A stretch of DNA of 64,000 nt from Flavobacteriaceae bacterium YJPT1-3 (GTDB taxonomy: Bacteria; Bacteroidota; Bacteroidia; Flavobacteriales; Flavobacteriaceae). A program made the translations under genes and the position numbers. The stretch's first letter is position 1; each line of letters begins with the position of its first letter. Below are positions 25,998 to 34,922 of the stretch, piece by piece. The notes beneath the pieces were generated by a model, which was not told the origin of the DNA, made no database searches, and was given only the letters and a program-made list of their open reading frames with translations. The stretch is taken from NCBI GenBank assembly GCA_029866965.1, contig CP123444.1:909501-973500 (forward strand), read 5' to 3'.

Positions 25998-26777
25998 CTA
26001 GTACCCGCTTACCTCACGCCCCAAGGTCCATTGAATGGCTCGTAGCATATGCTCCTGGAAGTCAGGTTCGTCAAAAGCGGCAGCATCGTGCCCTGCGCCC
26101 ATGTAATAGGATCGCCCTCCCAGACTTTCGTGAAACCAGGCAATAGGATGATCATCACCATTGGTGCCTCCTTCATAAGAAGATTCATCCAGGTACAGCA
26201 GGGGGATGATTTCAGCATTCCAGGATTTGTAATTATACCACTCATCCTTACGGACTACCGTGTCCGCAAAATGAGCAGTGGTGGGGTGGTCTTGCTCCGA
26301 CTTGAACACGCGTGCCGTTCTCATGTTGGGATTGTTGGGATGACCGTCAAAATAAGCGCCTACTAATTGGCCATAGAAAGGCCAATCGTATTCGGTGTCG
26401 GCTGCCGAATGAATCCCAAAAAAGGCTCCTCCTTGCCGGATATATTTTTCCAGGGCTTGCTCCTGATCTGGTCCTAAAACATCCAAGGTGGTATTTAAGA
26501 ACACGATTAAATCGGTCTCGGCCAATCGCTTTGTATTGATCTCCAGGGAGTCTTCGGTAGCGCTTACGCGAAAGTTATTGGCTGTGCCCAATTCTTTGAT
26601 CAAAGCGGTGCCGCGTTCGATAGAGGCGTGACGATACCCATTGGTCTTGGAAAACACCAGGACCTGCGTTTGTTTCTCCTTTTCGATTTCTGTGACTTCG
26701 CGGTCCGATTTGGCATTCCCCTGGCAACTACACAGGCTTAAAAAGACCCCTCCTAGCAAGCATAAGATTTTATTCAT
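25998..26777 (-). CDS. ThuA-domain lipoprotein
   Basis: This 259-residue protein has a lipobox (LSLCSC) and a ThuA-like class I glutamine-amidotransferase-like fold (VLVFSKTNGYRHASIERGTALI, GGAFFGIHSAADTEYDWPFYG, MGAGHDAAAFDEP). ThuA-like proteins are linked to sugar metabolism in some bacteria. The gene directly follows the AraC regulator gene (3 bp apart) and may be co-transcribed with it. Confidence 0.88.
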   Translation of the reverse strand: MNKILCLLGGVFLSLCSCQGNAKSDREVTEIEKEKQTQVLVFSKTNGYRHASIERGTALIKELGTANNFRVSATEDSLEINTKRLAETDLIVFLNTTLDVLGPDQEQALEKYIRQGGAFFGIHSAADTEYDWPFYGQLVGAYFDGHPNNPNMRTARVFKSEQDHPTTAHFADTVVRKDEWYNYKSWNAEIIPLLYLDESSYEGGTNGDDHPIAWFHESLGGRSYYMGAGHDAAAFDEPDFQEHMLRAIQWTLGREVSGY

Positions 26778-26780
26778 TGG

Positions 26781-27683
26781 TTAGAGATTAGTGGTGACCG
26801 ATTGTATGTATTTTTTGGGTGTGGTTCCAAATTTCTTTTTAAAAGCCGCAATAAAATGGCTACTGGTACTGTAGCCTACCTGATGGCCCACTTCGTTCAC
26901 ATTATGAGCCCCAGTGGCCAAGAGTTGGCGTGCCGTTTCCATTTTATAATCAAAAAGAAAGCTATATACAGGCTCTCCGTAGATTTGTTTGAAACCTTCT
27001 TTGAGTTTATTGATGGAGAGTTGAATTTCATCAGCCAATTCCTGCAGCGTGGGAGGTTCTGCCATCCGGCTGATGATCAATTCTTTGGCTTTTTTGATTT
27101 TAGCCACATTCTCCTCATCCACTAAAAATGGACATTGCTCTATATCCACATCAGCGGGTCTATTGAAATACAAGCTGAGTAATTCGTAAGCCTTTCCTTT
27201 AAAGTAGAGTTCTTTGACTGAGGGATGTAAATTGTAATTGATCAATTGATTCAACACTACCGCCATGGCCGGCGATACCAAACCATCTTTATAGTATTTG
27301 CGTTCCTTGTTCTCTTCACTCAAAAAGGTGATAAAGCTCGCTTCTCGCGAAAAAAGACTGTGGAATTTTTTTATGGAGATGAGTACAGACACCATCCAGG
27401 TATCCGGCGCCAGATTCAAATTAAGGGGCAGTTCCCGCTGCGGATTATAGAGTAACAGTGAGTGCTCCTCCTGCAGGGGTAATTGATAATTCCCCTGGTT
27501 GAACTGCAACTGCAGGGATCCTTTAATGCAAAAATGAAATTGAATGATCGAACTGCTGACTGATCGGCTAAACTGTTGAAATTCTTGCCCTTGCTGGTCA
27601 AAAAGCAGAATGCTAAAACCGGGTTCTATAACGGTTTCAGAAACCAGGCTTCCAGCGTTATTTTCTAGTTCTTTTAAATTCAA
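26781..27683 (-). CDS. AraC-family transcriptional regulator
   Basis: This 300-residue protein has a C-terminal double helix-turn-helix AraC domain (about residues 200-298, SINKLKEGFKQIYGEPVYSFLFDYKM, VGHQVGYSTSSHFIAAFKKKFG). The N-terminal sensor part has no recognisable ligand site. It is divergent from hemA with a 182-bp shared region holding a 15-bp palindrome 15 bp upstream of its start. A role in iron/heme-responsive control of the hem operon is plausible but inferred. Confidence 0.9.
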   Translation of the reverse strand: MNLKELENNAGSLVSETVIEPGFSILLFDQQGQEFQQFSRSVSSSIIQFHFCIKGSLQLQFNQGNYQLPLQEEHSLLLYNPQRELPLNLNLAPDTWMVSVLISIKKFHSLFSREASFITFLSEENKERKYYKDGLVSPAMAVVLNQLINYNLHPSVKELYFKGKAYELLSLYFNRPADVDIEQCPFLVDEENVAKIKKAKELIISRMAEPPTLQELADEIQLSINKLKEGFKQIYGEPVYSFLFDYKMETARQLLATGAHNVNEVGHQVGYSTSSHFIAAFKKKFGTTPKKYIQSVTTNL

Positions 27684-27697
27684 AACGCATTCTTTAT

Positions 27698-27712
27698 TTA
27701 GAATAATTCTAA
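27698..27712. promoter_or_regulatory. 7-1-7 operator-like palindrome upstream of the AraC gene
   Basis: TTAGAATAATTCTAA is a perfect 7-1-7 inverted repeat, the geometry of Fur/PerR/Zur-family boxes (for example PerR TTATAATnATTATAA). It lies between the divergent AraC and hemA genes, closest to the AraC start. Confidence 0.55.
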
Positions 27713-27825
27713 TTAATAACGCTTAAGGTACCGTCATTAACCCCCCAAAAGTAGTGGTTTTCCACTGAATTTAACACAGAATGCATCAGAAGCTACAGCT
27801 ACCGACACTATTCATGCCGTCAGCG

Positions 27826-27857
27826 TTGTTTTTTTTTCAAAGATCAAGATATTTTTG
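27826..27857 (+). promoter_or_regulatory. hem operon promoter
   Basis: TTG (27826-27828) and TATTTTTG (27850-27857) are separated by 21 bp, a close match to the Bacteroidota sigma-A consensus. The hemA ATG follows 8 bp later, so the leader is nearly absent. Confidence 0.65.
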
Positions 27858-27865
27858 CATCGCAC

Positions 27866-29131
27866 ATGACACAAGCGTCGCATAACGGTCATTCCTTAAA
27901 ACGATTTTTCGCAGTAGGCCTCAGCTACAAGAAGGCAGACGCTGCGATACGAGGGCATTTCAGTATTGACGAACATGCTCAAAAAGCCATTTTACTACAG
28001 GCCAGGAATGAGGGTATTCCCGCATTATTAGTGATTTCCACCTGCAACCGAACAGAGCTCTATGGCTTTGCTCAGGAGGCTGATCAATTGATTAATCTGC
28101 TTTGTGAGCATACTCAGGGTACGCTCGACGAATTTCGTGAAGTGGCTTATATTCATTCCAATCAGGAGGCCGTAGATCATATGTTTGCCGTGGGTACCGG
28201 CTTAGACAGTCAGATTCTAGGCGACTTCGAGATCATTGGCCAACTCAAAGCCGGGTTCAAAAAAGCGAAGAAGCTGAAAATGACCAATCCTTTTTTGGAA
28301 CGTTTACTCAATGCAGTGATTCAAGCCAGTAAGCGCATAAAAAATGAAACCGAGATCTCCAGTGGCGCCACCTCGGTCAGTTTTGCAGCGGTGCAATACA
28401 TTTTAGCGCGGGTTCCCTACGTGAGTGAAAAAAACATCCTCCTATTCGGTACGGGTAAGATCGGGAGAAATACCTGTGAAAATCTGGTGAAGCATACCCG
28501 AAATGAACACATAACGCTCATCAACCGGACTAAGGGTAAGGCAGAGCGTATCGCCGGCAAGTTTAACCTGGTCGTCAAAGACTATGCGGATATTCAGAGC
28601 GAGATCACCCAAACCGATGTTCTGGTAGTCGCCACCGGAGCGCAGCAACCTACCATTGATCGGAGTCTGTTATTTCTAAAAAAACCACTGCTTATTCTGG
28701 ACCTGTCCATTCCCAAGAATGTACATGAAAATGTGACCGAGCTGGATCATGTCACCCTAGTTCATTTGGACGATTTATCGCGTATAACTGATCAAACCCT
28801 GGAAGCCCGCAAATCACAAGTTCCGAAGGCCAGACGGATCATTGCTGAAATCAAAGCCGATTTCAACTCCTGGCGAGAAACCCGAAAGTTTGCTCCAACC
28901 ATCCGCGCCTTAAAGAGTAAGCTGAACGAACTTACGGATGGTGAAATCAACAATCATCGAAGAAAAGCTAACGATTTTAACGAAGAACAGGCCGCTCAGC
29001 TCAGCGCCCGAATCGTACAGAAGATCACCAACCACTTCGCACACCATCTCAAAGAAGAGGGGGAAGATCTTGATGACCGCTTGCAGTTGATCCAAAAAGT
29101 ATTTCAACTCGAAGAAGACGCTCATGAATAA
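27866..29131 (+). CDS. hemA: glutamyl-tRNA reductase
   Basis: This 421-residue enzyme has the active-site Cys in VISTCNRTELYG, GTGLDSQILGDFEIIGQ, the NADPH-binding segment LLFGTGKIGRNTCENL and a C-terminal dimerisation helix. It makes glutamate-1-semialdehyde, the committed step of C5-pathway heme synthesis. First gene of the hem operon, overlapping hemC by 8 bp. hemL is not in the window. Confidence 0.96.
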   Translation: MTQASHNGHSLKRFFAVGLSYKKADAAIRGHFSIDEHAQKAILLQARNEGIPALLVISTCNRTELYGFAQEADQLINLLCEHTQGTLDEFREVAYIHSNQEAVDHMFAVGTGLDSQILGDFEIIGQLKAGFKKAKKLKMTNPFLERLLNAVIQASKRIKNETEISSGATSVSFAAVQYILARVPYVSEKNILLFGTGKIGRNTCENLVKHTRNEHITLINRTKGKAERIAGKFNLVVKDYADIQSEITQTDVLVVATGAQQPTIDRSLLFLKKPLLILDLSIPKNVHENVTELDHVTLVHLDDLSRITDQTLEARKSQVPKARRIIAEIKADFNSWRETRKFAPTIRALKSKLNELTDGEINNHRRKANDFNEEQAAQLSARIVQKITNHFAHHLKEEGEDLDDRLQLIQKVFQLEEDAHE

Positions 29132-30047
29132 GCGCAGCATCCGCATTGGGACTCGAGAGAGTCAGCTCGCGCTATGGCAAGCTCGTACCGTACAGCAAAG
29201 TCTGGAAGAAAAAGGCTACTCTTGCGAGCTAGTCCCCATTTCGTCCACCGGAGATCAAGTCTTAGATCAACCGCTCTACACGCTGGGAATTACCGGAATA
29301 TTTACGAAAACTCTTGATGTAGCTATGCTCAATGGACAAGTAGATATTGCTGTACACAGCATGAAAGACGTGCCTACCACCTTACCTCAAGGAATCGTGC
29401 AAGCGGCTGTGCCCCCTCGCGCTACGGCAGAGGATATTCTGGTACTCCATCCCGATCAACCCGAGGCTGATTTCTTCAACGAGCCAGCCACCATCGCCAC
29501 CGGAAGCCTGCGACGCCAGGCCCAGTGGCTGCACCGCTATGGACATCACGAAGTGGTCGACCTGAGAGGCAACGTAAACACTCGGCTGAAAAAATTGAAA
29601 GACAGCACCTGGCAAGGGGCTATTTTCGCGAAAGCGGGACTCGAACGTATTGAAGTATTGCCGGATCATTATATCAATCTGGATTGGATGATCCCTGCTC
29701 CGGCCCAAGGGGCCATGATGGTGGTGGCCTTAGCAAAGGACGACTATTGCCTGGAGGCTTGTGCACATCTTAATCACTCAGCCTCAGAACAGTGTACTGC
29801 CGTAGAAAAGCAATTTCTAAAAACGCTGGAAGGAGGCTGTACCGCTCCCATTGGTGCTCTGGCCACACGAGTCAATGGTCGCATACAGATCAAAGGAGCC
29901 TTGCTTAGTCTGGATGGACAAACCAAGATCGAGGTCGCTAAAGATGCTCCCGCAGCAGAATGGCATCAATTAGGTGCGAGCGCTGCTCAGGAGGTTTTGG
30001 ATCGAGGAGGCGCTGAAGTCATGGCTGCTTTGAAAAAAATGCAGTAA
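29124..30047 (+). CDS. hemC: porphobilinogen deaminase (hydroxymethylbilane synthase)
   Basis: This 307-residue enzyme starts RIGTRESQLALWQA. It carries VHSMKDVPTTLPQG and the dipyrromethane-cofactor Cys in LEGGCTAPIGAL (about residue 240). It polymerises four porphobilinogens. It overlaps hemD by one base (TAATG). A palindrome copy with two end mismatches (29622-29635) encodes IFAKA where the family usually has a short variable stretch. Confidence 0.96.
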   Translation: MNKRSIRIGTRESQLALWQARTVQQSLEEKGYSCELVPISSTGDQVLDQPLYTLGITGIFTKTLDVAMLNGQVDIAVHSMKDVPTTLPQGIVQAAVPPRATAEDILVLHPDQPEADFFNEPATIATGSLRRQAQWLHRYGHHEVVDLRGNVNTRLKKLKDSTWQGAIFAKAGLERIEVLPDHYINLDWMIPAPAQGAMMVVALAKDDYCLEACAHLNHSASEQCTAVEKQFLKTLEGGCTAPIGALATRVNGRIQIKGALLSLDGQTKIEVAKDAPAAEWHQLGASAAQEVLDRGGAEVMAALKKMQ

Positions 30048-30748
30048 TGCGAATACTGAGCACAAAAATATTGAAAGAAAATCAGCGCGAACTGATCTTG
30101 AATGCCGGGGCGCAGCTGGTGAGCTATGAAGCCATCAAGATCGTCCCTATCCCTTTTTCTATTCCCGATGATATGCAGCAGGTGATCCTGACCAGTCAGC
30201 ATGCCGTTCGGCTATTCCACGACGCTTATCAAAAAAAAGCGATGCCACAGAAAGCAGATCTTCCCATCGCGGTATTTAGCGTGGGACCTAAAACGACAGC
30301 AATCATTCAATCGTTAGGCTATCCTGTAAAGCATCAGGCAGAGTCAGCAGGCGAATTGGCTCGATGGATCCTCAAGCATGAACCCAAAGGGTCTTTTACC
30401 TTCTTTTGCAGCCGTATCCGAAGGGATGAACTTCCAGACCTTTTGGCTGAACACCACATCAATCTGAATCAAGTTCCGGTATACGACGCTGTAGCTCAAG
30501 AACCCAAAGTCACCGGCCATTTTGATGCCGTATTGTTTTTCAGTCCGAGTGCCGTGCACGCTTTCGCGAAAAGCCTACCGGCAGGCATGGAAGCGAACCC
30601 GACAAAAAATACCCTGGCTTGTTGCATCGGTCCGACCACAGCGGCAGCAGCGCAAGATTATTTTGACGCCATTGCGATCGCTCATTCGACCAGCGTCGAG
30701 AGCACCATCGCTAAAGCCATCAACACTTTGAAAAAACAAACGATCTGA
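30047..30748 (+). CDS. hemD: uroporphyrinogen-III synthase
   Basis: This 233-residue protein has a HEM4-type two-domain fold with low overall conservation, recognised by LTSQHAVRLF, FSVGPKTTAII, VPVYDAVAQEP, VLFFSPSAVHAF and CCIGPTTAAAA, and by its place between hemC and hemE. It cyclises hydroxymethylbilane. A palindrome variant at 30560-30573 encodes AFAK next to the conserved FFSPSAV. Confidence 0.9.
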   Translation: MRILSTKILKENQRELILNAGAQLVSYEAIKIVPIPFSIPDDMQQVILTSQHAVRLFHDAYQKKAMPQKADLPIAVFSVGPKTTAIIQSLGYPVKHQAESAGELARWILKHEPKGSFTFFCSRIRRDELPDLLAEHHINLNQVPVYDAVAQEPKVTGHFDAVLFFSPSAVHAFAKSLPAGMEANPTKNTLACCIGPTTAAAAQDYFDAIAIAHSTSVESTIAKAINTLKKQTI

Positions 30749-30777
30749 CTTTAAAAGCAGACGATTAAATCCTGTTC

Positions 30778-31803
30778 ATGATTAAAAACGATTTATTTCT
30801 AAGAGCCCTTAAAGGAGAAACTGTAGATCGCCCCCCGGTATGGATGATGCGCCAGGCGGGACGCTACCTGCCTGAGTTTATGGAGCTCAAAAACAAATAC
30901 GATTTTTTCACCCGCTGTCAGACTCCGGAATTGGCCAGTGAGATCACGGTCCAGCCCATTCGACGCTATGGAATGGATGCCGCGATTCTTTTTAGCGATA
31001 TTCTGGTTATTCCTCAGGCCATGAATATTGAGGTCGAAATGAAAGCCGGTGTGGGGCCTTGGTTGCCTGATCCTATCCGCCAGGCAAAGGATCTCGACCG
31101 GGTAATCGTACCGGATATCGACGAAACCCTGGGCTATGTGATGGAGGCCATTACGATGACCAAAGAAAAACTTAAGGATGAAGTCCCCTTGATTGGATTT
31201 GCGGGCAGTCCGTGGACTATCCTGTGCTATTGCGTTCAGGGGCAAGGCTCCAAAAATTTCGACAAGGCTAAGGAATTCTGCTTTACCCAACCCGAGGCCG
31301 CTCATCAGCTACTGCAGAAGATCACAGATACCACTATTGCTTACTTAAAAAAGAAAGTAGCAGCAGGAGTCAACGCCGTACAAGTGTTTGACAGTTGGGG
31401 AGGCATGCTTTCTCCTACCGATTATCAGGAATTTTCCTGGAAGTATATCCAGCAAATCATTGATGCCCTTAAAGAGGAGGCGCCTGTGATCGCCTTTGGT
31501 AAGGGATGTTGGTTTGCGCTGGATACCATGGCTAAAAGCAGTGCAGCGGCTCTGGGTGTAGACTGGACCTGTAGCCCGAAAAACGCCCGCTATTTGACAG
31601 GCGGCCAGATCACCTTACAGGGTAATTTTGATCCCACCCGTCTATTTTCGCCTCCGGCAGAGATCAAGCGAATGGTGCATGAGATGATCAACGCTTTTGG
31701 GAAGGATCGCTATATCGTGAATCTGGGTCACGGAATCTTGCCCAATATTCCCATCGAAAACGCAGGGGCTTTTATTGAAGCCGTAAAAGAATACAAGGGC
31801 TAA
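30778..31803 (+). CDS. hemE: uroporphyrinogen decarboxylase
   Basis: This 341-residue enzyme has the signature [17 protein letters not shown] and the conserved [16 protein letters not shown]. It converts uroporphyrinogen III to coproporphyrinogen III. Only 29 bp separate it from hemD. Its stop overlaps the next gene's start. Confidence 0.96.
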   Translation: MIKNDLFLRALKGETVDRPPVWMMRQAGRYLPEFMELKNKYDFFTRCQTPELASEITVQPIRRYGMDAAILFSDILVIPQAMNIEVEMKAGVGPWLPDPIRQAKDLDRVIVPDIDETLGYVMEAITMTKEKLKDEVPLIGFAGSPWTILCYCVQGQGSKNFDKAKEFCFTQPEAAHQLLQKITDTTIAYLKKKVAAGVNAVQVFDSWGGMLSPTDYQEFSWKYIQQIIDALKEEAPVIAFGKGCWFALDTMAKSSAAALGVDWTCSPKNARYLTGGQITLQGNFDPTRLFSPPAEIKRMVHEMINAFGKDRYIVNLGHGILPNIPIENAGAFIEAVKEYKG

Positions 31804-32297
31804 TGGCTGTAAGGGCCTTTCTCAAGCGTTTACGACCTGCTCAGTTTTGGGAGCTCATCAAACTGTTTGGTGGACATCCCCTATACGCCTGGATAACTTT
31901 TCGGGCTACGCGTAAGACCGTGGCTCGTGCTTATGAACATTTTGGCAAACGCCACCACAAGAACTATCCGGCCAATGCTTTTCGTCACGCTTTGTGGAAT
32001 GTGCTTATCGCAAAAGGCATCTCAGATTTAGGCCATACGACAGATAAGGCAAGCTATTGGGCCAAACGCATCACCGATTGGCACGAAGATTTTTCGCCCA
32101 ATTCGCCCTTGGAGCGGGCTATGGATTTACACAATAATGAGGTGGGACGGCTTTTATTTGCCAAGAATCCGGGAAAAACAGTGCCGTTCTTTATTAATTC
32201 TTTACTGGCTCTCACCCGACGTTCCTTACGAATTACTGCGATCTCAGAGATCCCTAAAGGGAAGCTGCGCATGGTGCATTTGATAGAACCTATTTAA
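31803..32297 (+). CDS. DUF6973-like protein in the hem operon
   Basis: This 164-residue basic protein is translationally coupled to hemE (TAATG). It contains ANAFRHALWNVLIAKG and MDLHNNEVGRLLFAKN, two His/Asn motifs that resemble a small metal-dependent hydrolase-type helical domain (DUF6973-like). No signal peptide is seen. Its conserved position in a heme operon suggests a linked role but does not prove one. Confidence 0.75.
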   Translation: MAVRAFLKRLRPAQFWELIKLFGGHPLYAWITFRATRKTVARAYEHFGKRHHKNYPANAFRHALWNVLIAKGISDLGHTTDKASYWAKRITDWHEDFSPNSPLERAMDLHNNEVGRLLFAKNPGKTVPFFINSLLALTRRSLRITAISEIPKGKLRMVHLIEPI

Positions 32298-32927
32298 ATG
32301 GTGTTGCAGGCGACCAAAATCATCGAGCGTTACGATAAGCCTTTTGAATACCTCAGCGTATTTCTAAAGGCATTGATCGTTTATCAATTCTGGATGCTGT
32401 GGTCGCAACCGGAACTCACTGATGCCCCTCGCATAGCCGACATTGGTTCGCTCATGGCCTTTGAATTTGTGATGGTACACAGTGGGGTCTTTATGGCGGT
32501 TTTTCCTAAAAAGTATTCCCTGTATATCTTCCTACCTTTTTACGGAGTTTTTGCCTGGGTCTTTTCTCTGGTCATGGATGATTACATCATTCTGATCATC
32601 TATCTGCTGGTCGTCATTAATCGTATGCGGTTTGCGTTCTCTGATGTTCCGCAATGGATGAAAAACAGATCGATTCTTGCCTCTGTAGTCGCCGTCATCC
32701 TGTACATGATCACCATTTTCATAGCGATCAGCGGCTTGATGCCTAAACTGGGACTTGATTCAAACTATTTGGAAGTCACCCAGTTCTCTTCACTTAGCTC
32801 AGCAAGTGGTACTTTTGTAGACGAGCCGCATACTGCGCTCGCCTTTGGCTGCATGTACTATTTGTCACTGGCTGGTGTAGAAATTTTACTGATTAACCAA
32901 TTCGAAAAACGACGCCCTGCCACTTGA
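32298..32927 (+). CDS. integral membrane protein of the hem operon, unknown function
   Basis: This 209-residue protein has five to six predicted transmembrane segments (for example SLYIFLPFYGVFAWVFSLVM, YIILIIYLLVVIN, ILASVVAVILYMITIFIAI). It follows the upstream gene without a gap and precedes hemF by one base. I do not recognise the family. Confidence 0.8.
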   Translation: MVLQATKIIERYDKPFEYLSVFLKALIVYQFWMLWSQPELTDAPRIADIGSLMAFEFVMVHSGVFMAVFPKKYSLYIFLPFYGVFAWVFSLVMDDYIILIIYLLVVINRMRFAFSDVPQWMKNRSILASVVAVILYMITIFIAISGLMPKLGLDSNYLEVTQFSSLSSASGTFVDEPHTALAFGCMYYLSLAGVEILLINQFEKRRPAT

Positions 32928-32928
32928 A

Positions 32929-33846
32929 ATGAGAGATTTAAAAATTAAAGATCAATTTGTAAACTACATCCTCAGTCTTCAAGACACCATCACAGACCGT
33001 CTGGAAGCTATAGACGGTTTAGCCGTCTTTCAGGAAGATCATTGGAAACGCCCGGAAGGAGGTGGTGGCCGTACCCGGGTCATCGAAGACGGAAAGGTCT
33101 TTGAAAAAGGTGGCGTGAATACGTCACAGGTGCACGGCGAACTTCCGCAGACCATGCAGGACTATTTTGACGTTCAGGATGCTCAATTTTTTGCTTGTGG
33201 CCTGTCTCTCGTCTTACATCCTTACAACCCCATGGCACCTACGGTGCACGCCAACTGGCGCTACTTTGAGATGTATAATTCAGAAGGAGAGGTGGTTGAT
33301 CAATGGTTTGGCGGCGGACAGGATTTGACTCCCTATTATCTTTTTGAAGAAGATGCTCAGCATTTTCATGCGGTATGCAAGGCCGCCTGCGATGCCCACG
33401 ATCCGGAATTCTATCCGCAGTACAAAGAGCGCTGTGATACGTATTTTTACAACAGTCATCGCCAGGAAGCCAGGGGTATTGGAGGCTTATTTTTTGATTA
33501 TTTAAAGGCCACACCGGAACGGAGTATGCGGCAATGGTATGATTTCGTTACTCAGGTGGGCGACAGCTTTCTGGAGGCTTATGTGCCTATTGTGGAGCGG
33601 CGCAAAGAGCTCGCTTTCGCGAAAGCGCACCAAGACTGGCAACAAATCAGAAGAGGGCGTTATGTAGAGTTTAACTTGGTGCATGATAAAGGGACTCTTT
33701 TTGGGCTGCGCACCAATGGTCGGATTGAAAGTATACTCATGAGCCTACCCCCGGTGGTGCAGTGGAAATACGACCACAGACCCGTTGCCGGAAGTGAAGA
33801 AGAGCGCTTATTAAACGTGTTGAAGAACCCTAAAGATTGGGTGTAG
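32929..33846 (+). CDS. hemF: oxygen-dependent coproporphyrinogen-III oxidase
   Basis: This 305-residue aerobic HemF is recognised by TVHANWRYFEMYN, WFGGGQDLTPYYLFEEDA and FEFNLVHD-like RYVEFNLVHDKGTLFGL. It oxidatively decarboxylates coproporphyrinogen III, so heme synthesis here can use O2. A perfect palindrome copy encodes AFAKA. Confidence 0.96.
   Translation: MRDLKIKDQFVNYILSLQDTITDRLEAIDGLAVFQEDHWKRPEGGGGRTRVIEDGKVFEKGGVNTSQVHGELPQTMQDYFDVQDAQFFACGLSLVLHPYNPMAPTVHANWRYFEMYNSEGEVVDQWFGGGQDLTPYYLFEEDAQHFHAVCKAACDAHDPEFYPQYKERCDTYFYNSHRQEARGIGGLFFDYLKATPERSMRQWYDFVTQVGDSFLEAYVPIVERRKELAFAKAHQDWQQIRRGRYVEFNLVHDKGTLFGLRTNGRIESILMSLPPVVQWKYDHRPVAGSEEERLLNVLKNPKDWV
33613..33626. repeat. 14-bp palindrome GCTTTCGCGAAAGC, copy in hemF
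   Basis: Perfect copy, read as Ala-Phe-Ala-Lys-Ala. Confidence 0.9.
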
Positions 33847-33869
33847 TAGACGTAAAAGAACAAGAAATT

Positions 33870-34841
33870 ATGCTGAGAAGAAATAGACGCCTGAGAACTA
33901 CCGCTGCAATTCGTCAGCTCACTCAGGAAACACAACTTTCGGTCAACGACTTTATCGTGCCTCTTTTTGTTGTCGAAGGTCAAGGGATTCGAGAAGAAAT
34001 TCCTTCCATGCCCAACTACTTTCGATATAGCCTGGACGGTCTCAAGAAAGAGGTTCACGAGCTCTGGGATTTAGGCCTTAAAAGTGTTTTGCTCTTTGTC
34101 AAGGTTCCTGACGAACTTAAAGACAATGCCGGTACTGAAGCCCTTAATCCAGAGGGTTTGATGCAACGTGCCATTCAGGAAGTAAAGGCAGCCTGCCCCG
34201 AAATGCTGGTCATGACTGATGTAGCCTTAGACCCCTACTCCAGTTATGGACATGATGGGATTGTTGCTGATGGACAGATCATAAACGATGACACCAATGC
34301 CGTTCTGGCGGAGATGGCTTTATCCCATGCCCGGGCCGGTGCTGATTTTGTGGCCCCCAGTGATATGATGGATGGCCGTATTTTTGAGATTCGCTCCTTA
34401 TTGGAAGATGAAGGCTATCACGATACCGGTATCATGAGTTATAGTGCGAAGTATGCTTCCGCTTTCTACGGGCCGTTTCGCGATGCGCTGGATTCTGCTC
34501 CCGGTTTTGGCGATAAAAAAACCTATCAAATGGATCCTGCCAATCGACTGGAGGCCATCAAAGAGACCCAAATGGACATTGAGGAAGGCGCTGACATCGT
34601 CATGGTCAAACCTGGGCTTTGCTATTTGGATATCGTACGAGACCTGCGCGAGCAAATTCAGGTGCCAATTGCCGTTTACCAGGTCAGTGGAGAATACGCC
34701 ATGCTTAAGGCCGCCGCTTCAAAGGGATGGCTGAATCACGACGCCGTGATGCTGGAGCAATTAATCGCCATCAAGCGAGCCGGTGCGAGTATGGTCGCTT
34801 CTTATTTTGCTAAAGACGCAGCCAGACTGCTCAACAGCTAA
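33870..34841 (+). CDS. hemB: delta-aminolevulinic acid dehydratase (porphobilinogen synthase)
   Basis: This 323-residue enzyme has the Schiff-base lysines in SYSAKYASAFYGPFRDA and MVKPGLCYLDIVRDL. The metal-site segment reads DVALDPYSSYGHDG, with Ala/Asp in place of the Cys cluster (DVCLCEYTSHGHCG) of zinc enzymes. It therefore belongs to the zinc-independent, Mg2+-type class. The ATG at 33870 begins at the conserved RRNRRLR; an earlier in-frame start overlaps hemF. Last gene of the hem operon. Confidence 0.95.
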   Translation: MLRRNRRLRTTAAIRQLTQETQLSVNDFIVPLFVVEGQGIREEIPSMPNYFRYSLDGLKKEVHELWDLGLKSVLLFVKVPDELKDNAGTEALNPEGLMQRAIQEVKAACPEMLVMTDVALDPYSSYGHDGIVADGQIINDDTNAVLAEMALSHARAGADFVAPSDMMDGRIFEIRSLLEDEGYHDTGIMSYSAKYASAFYGPFRDALDSAPGFGDKKTYQMDPANRLEAIKETQMDIEEGADIVMVKPGLCYLDIVRDLREQIQVPIAVYQVSGEYAMLKAAASKGWLNHDAVMLEQLIAIKRAGASMVASYFAKDAARLLNS

Positions 34842-34922
34842 TCCTTTGAGCCACGTTACGATTTTCATAATGCGTCCTCCTTTTAGCGTAATTATGGTAC
34901 ATTTAAGGTTCAAAAGTGATTT

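Noticed and set aside
27341-27356. Further palindrome copy (CTTCTCGCGAAAAAAG)
   Set aside because: Only the central TCGCGAAA is shared; too degenerate to count.
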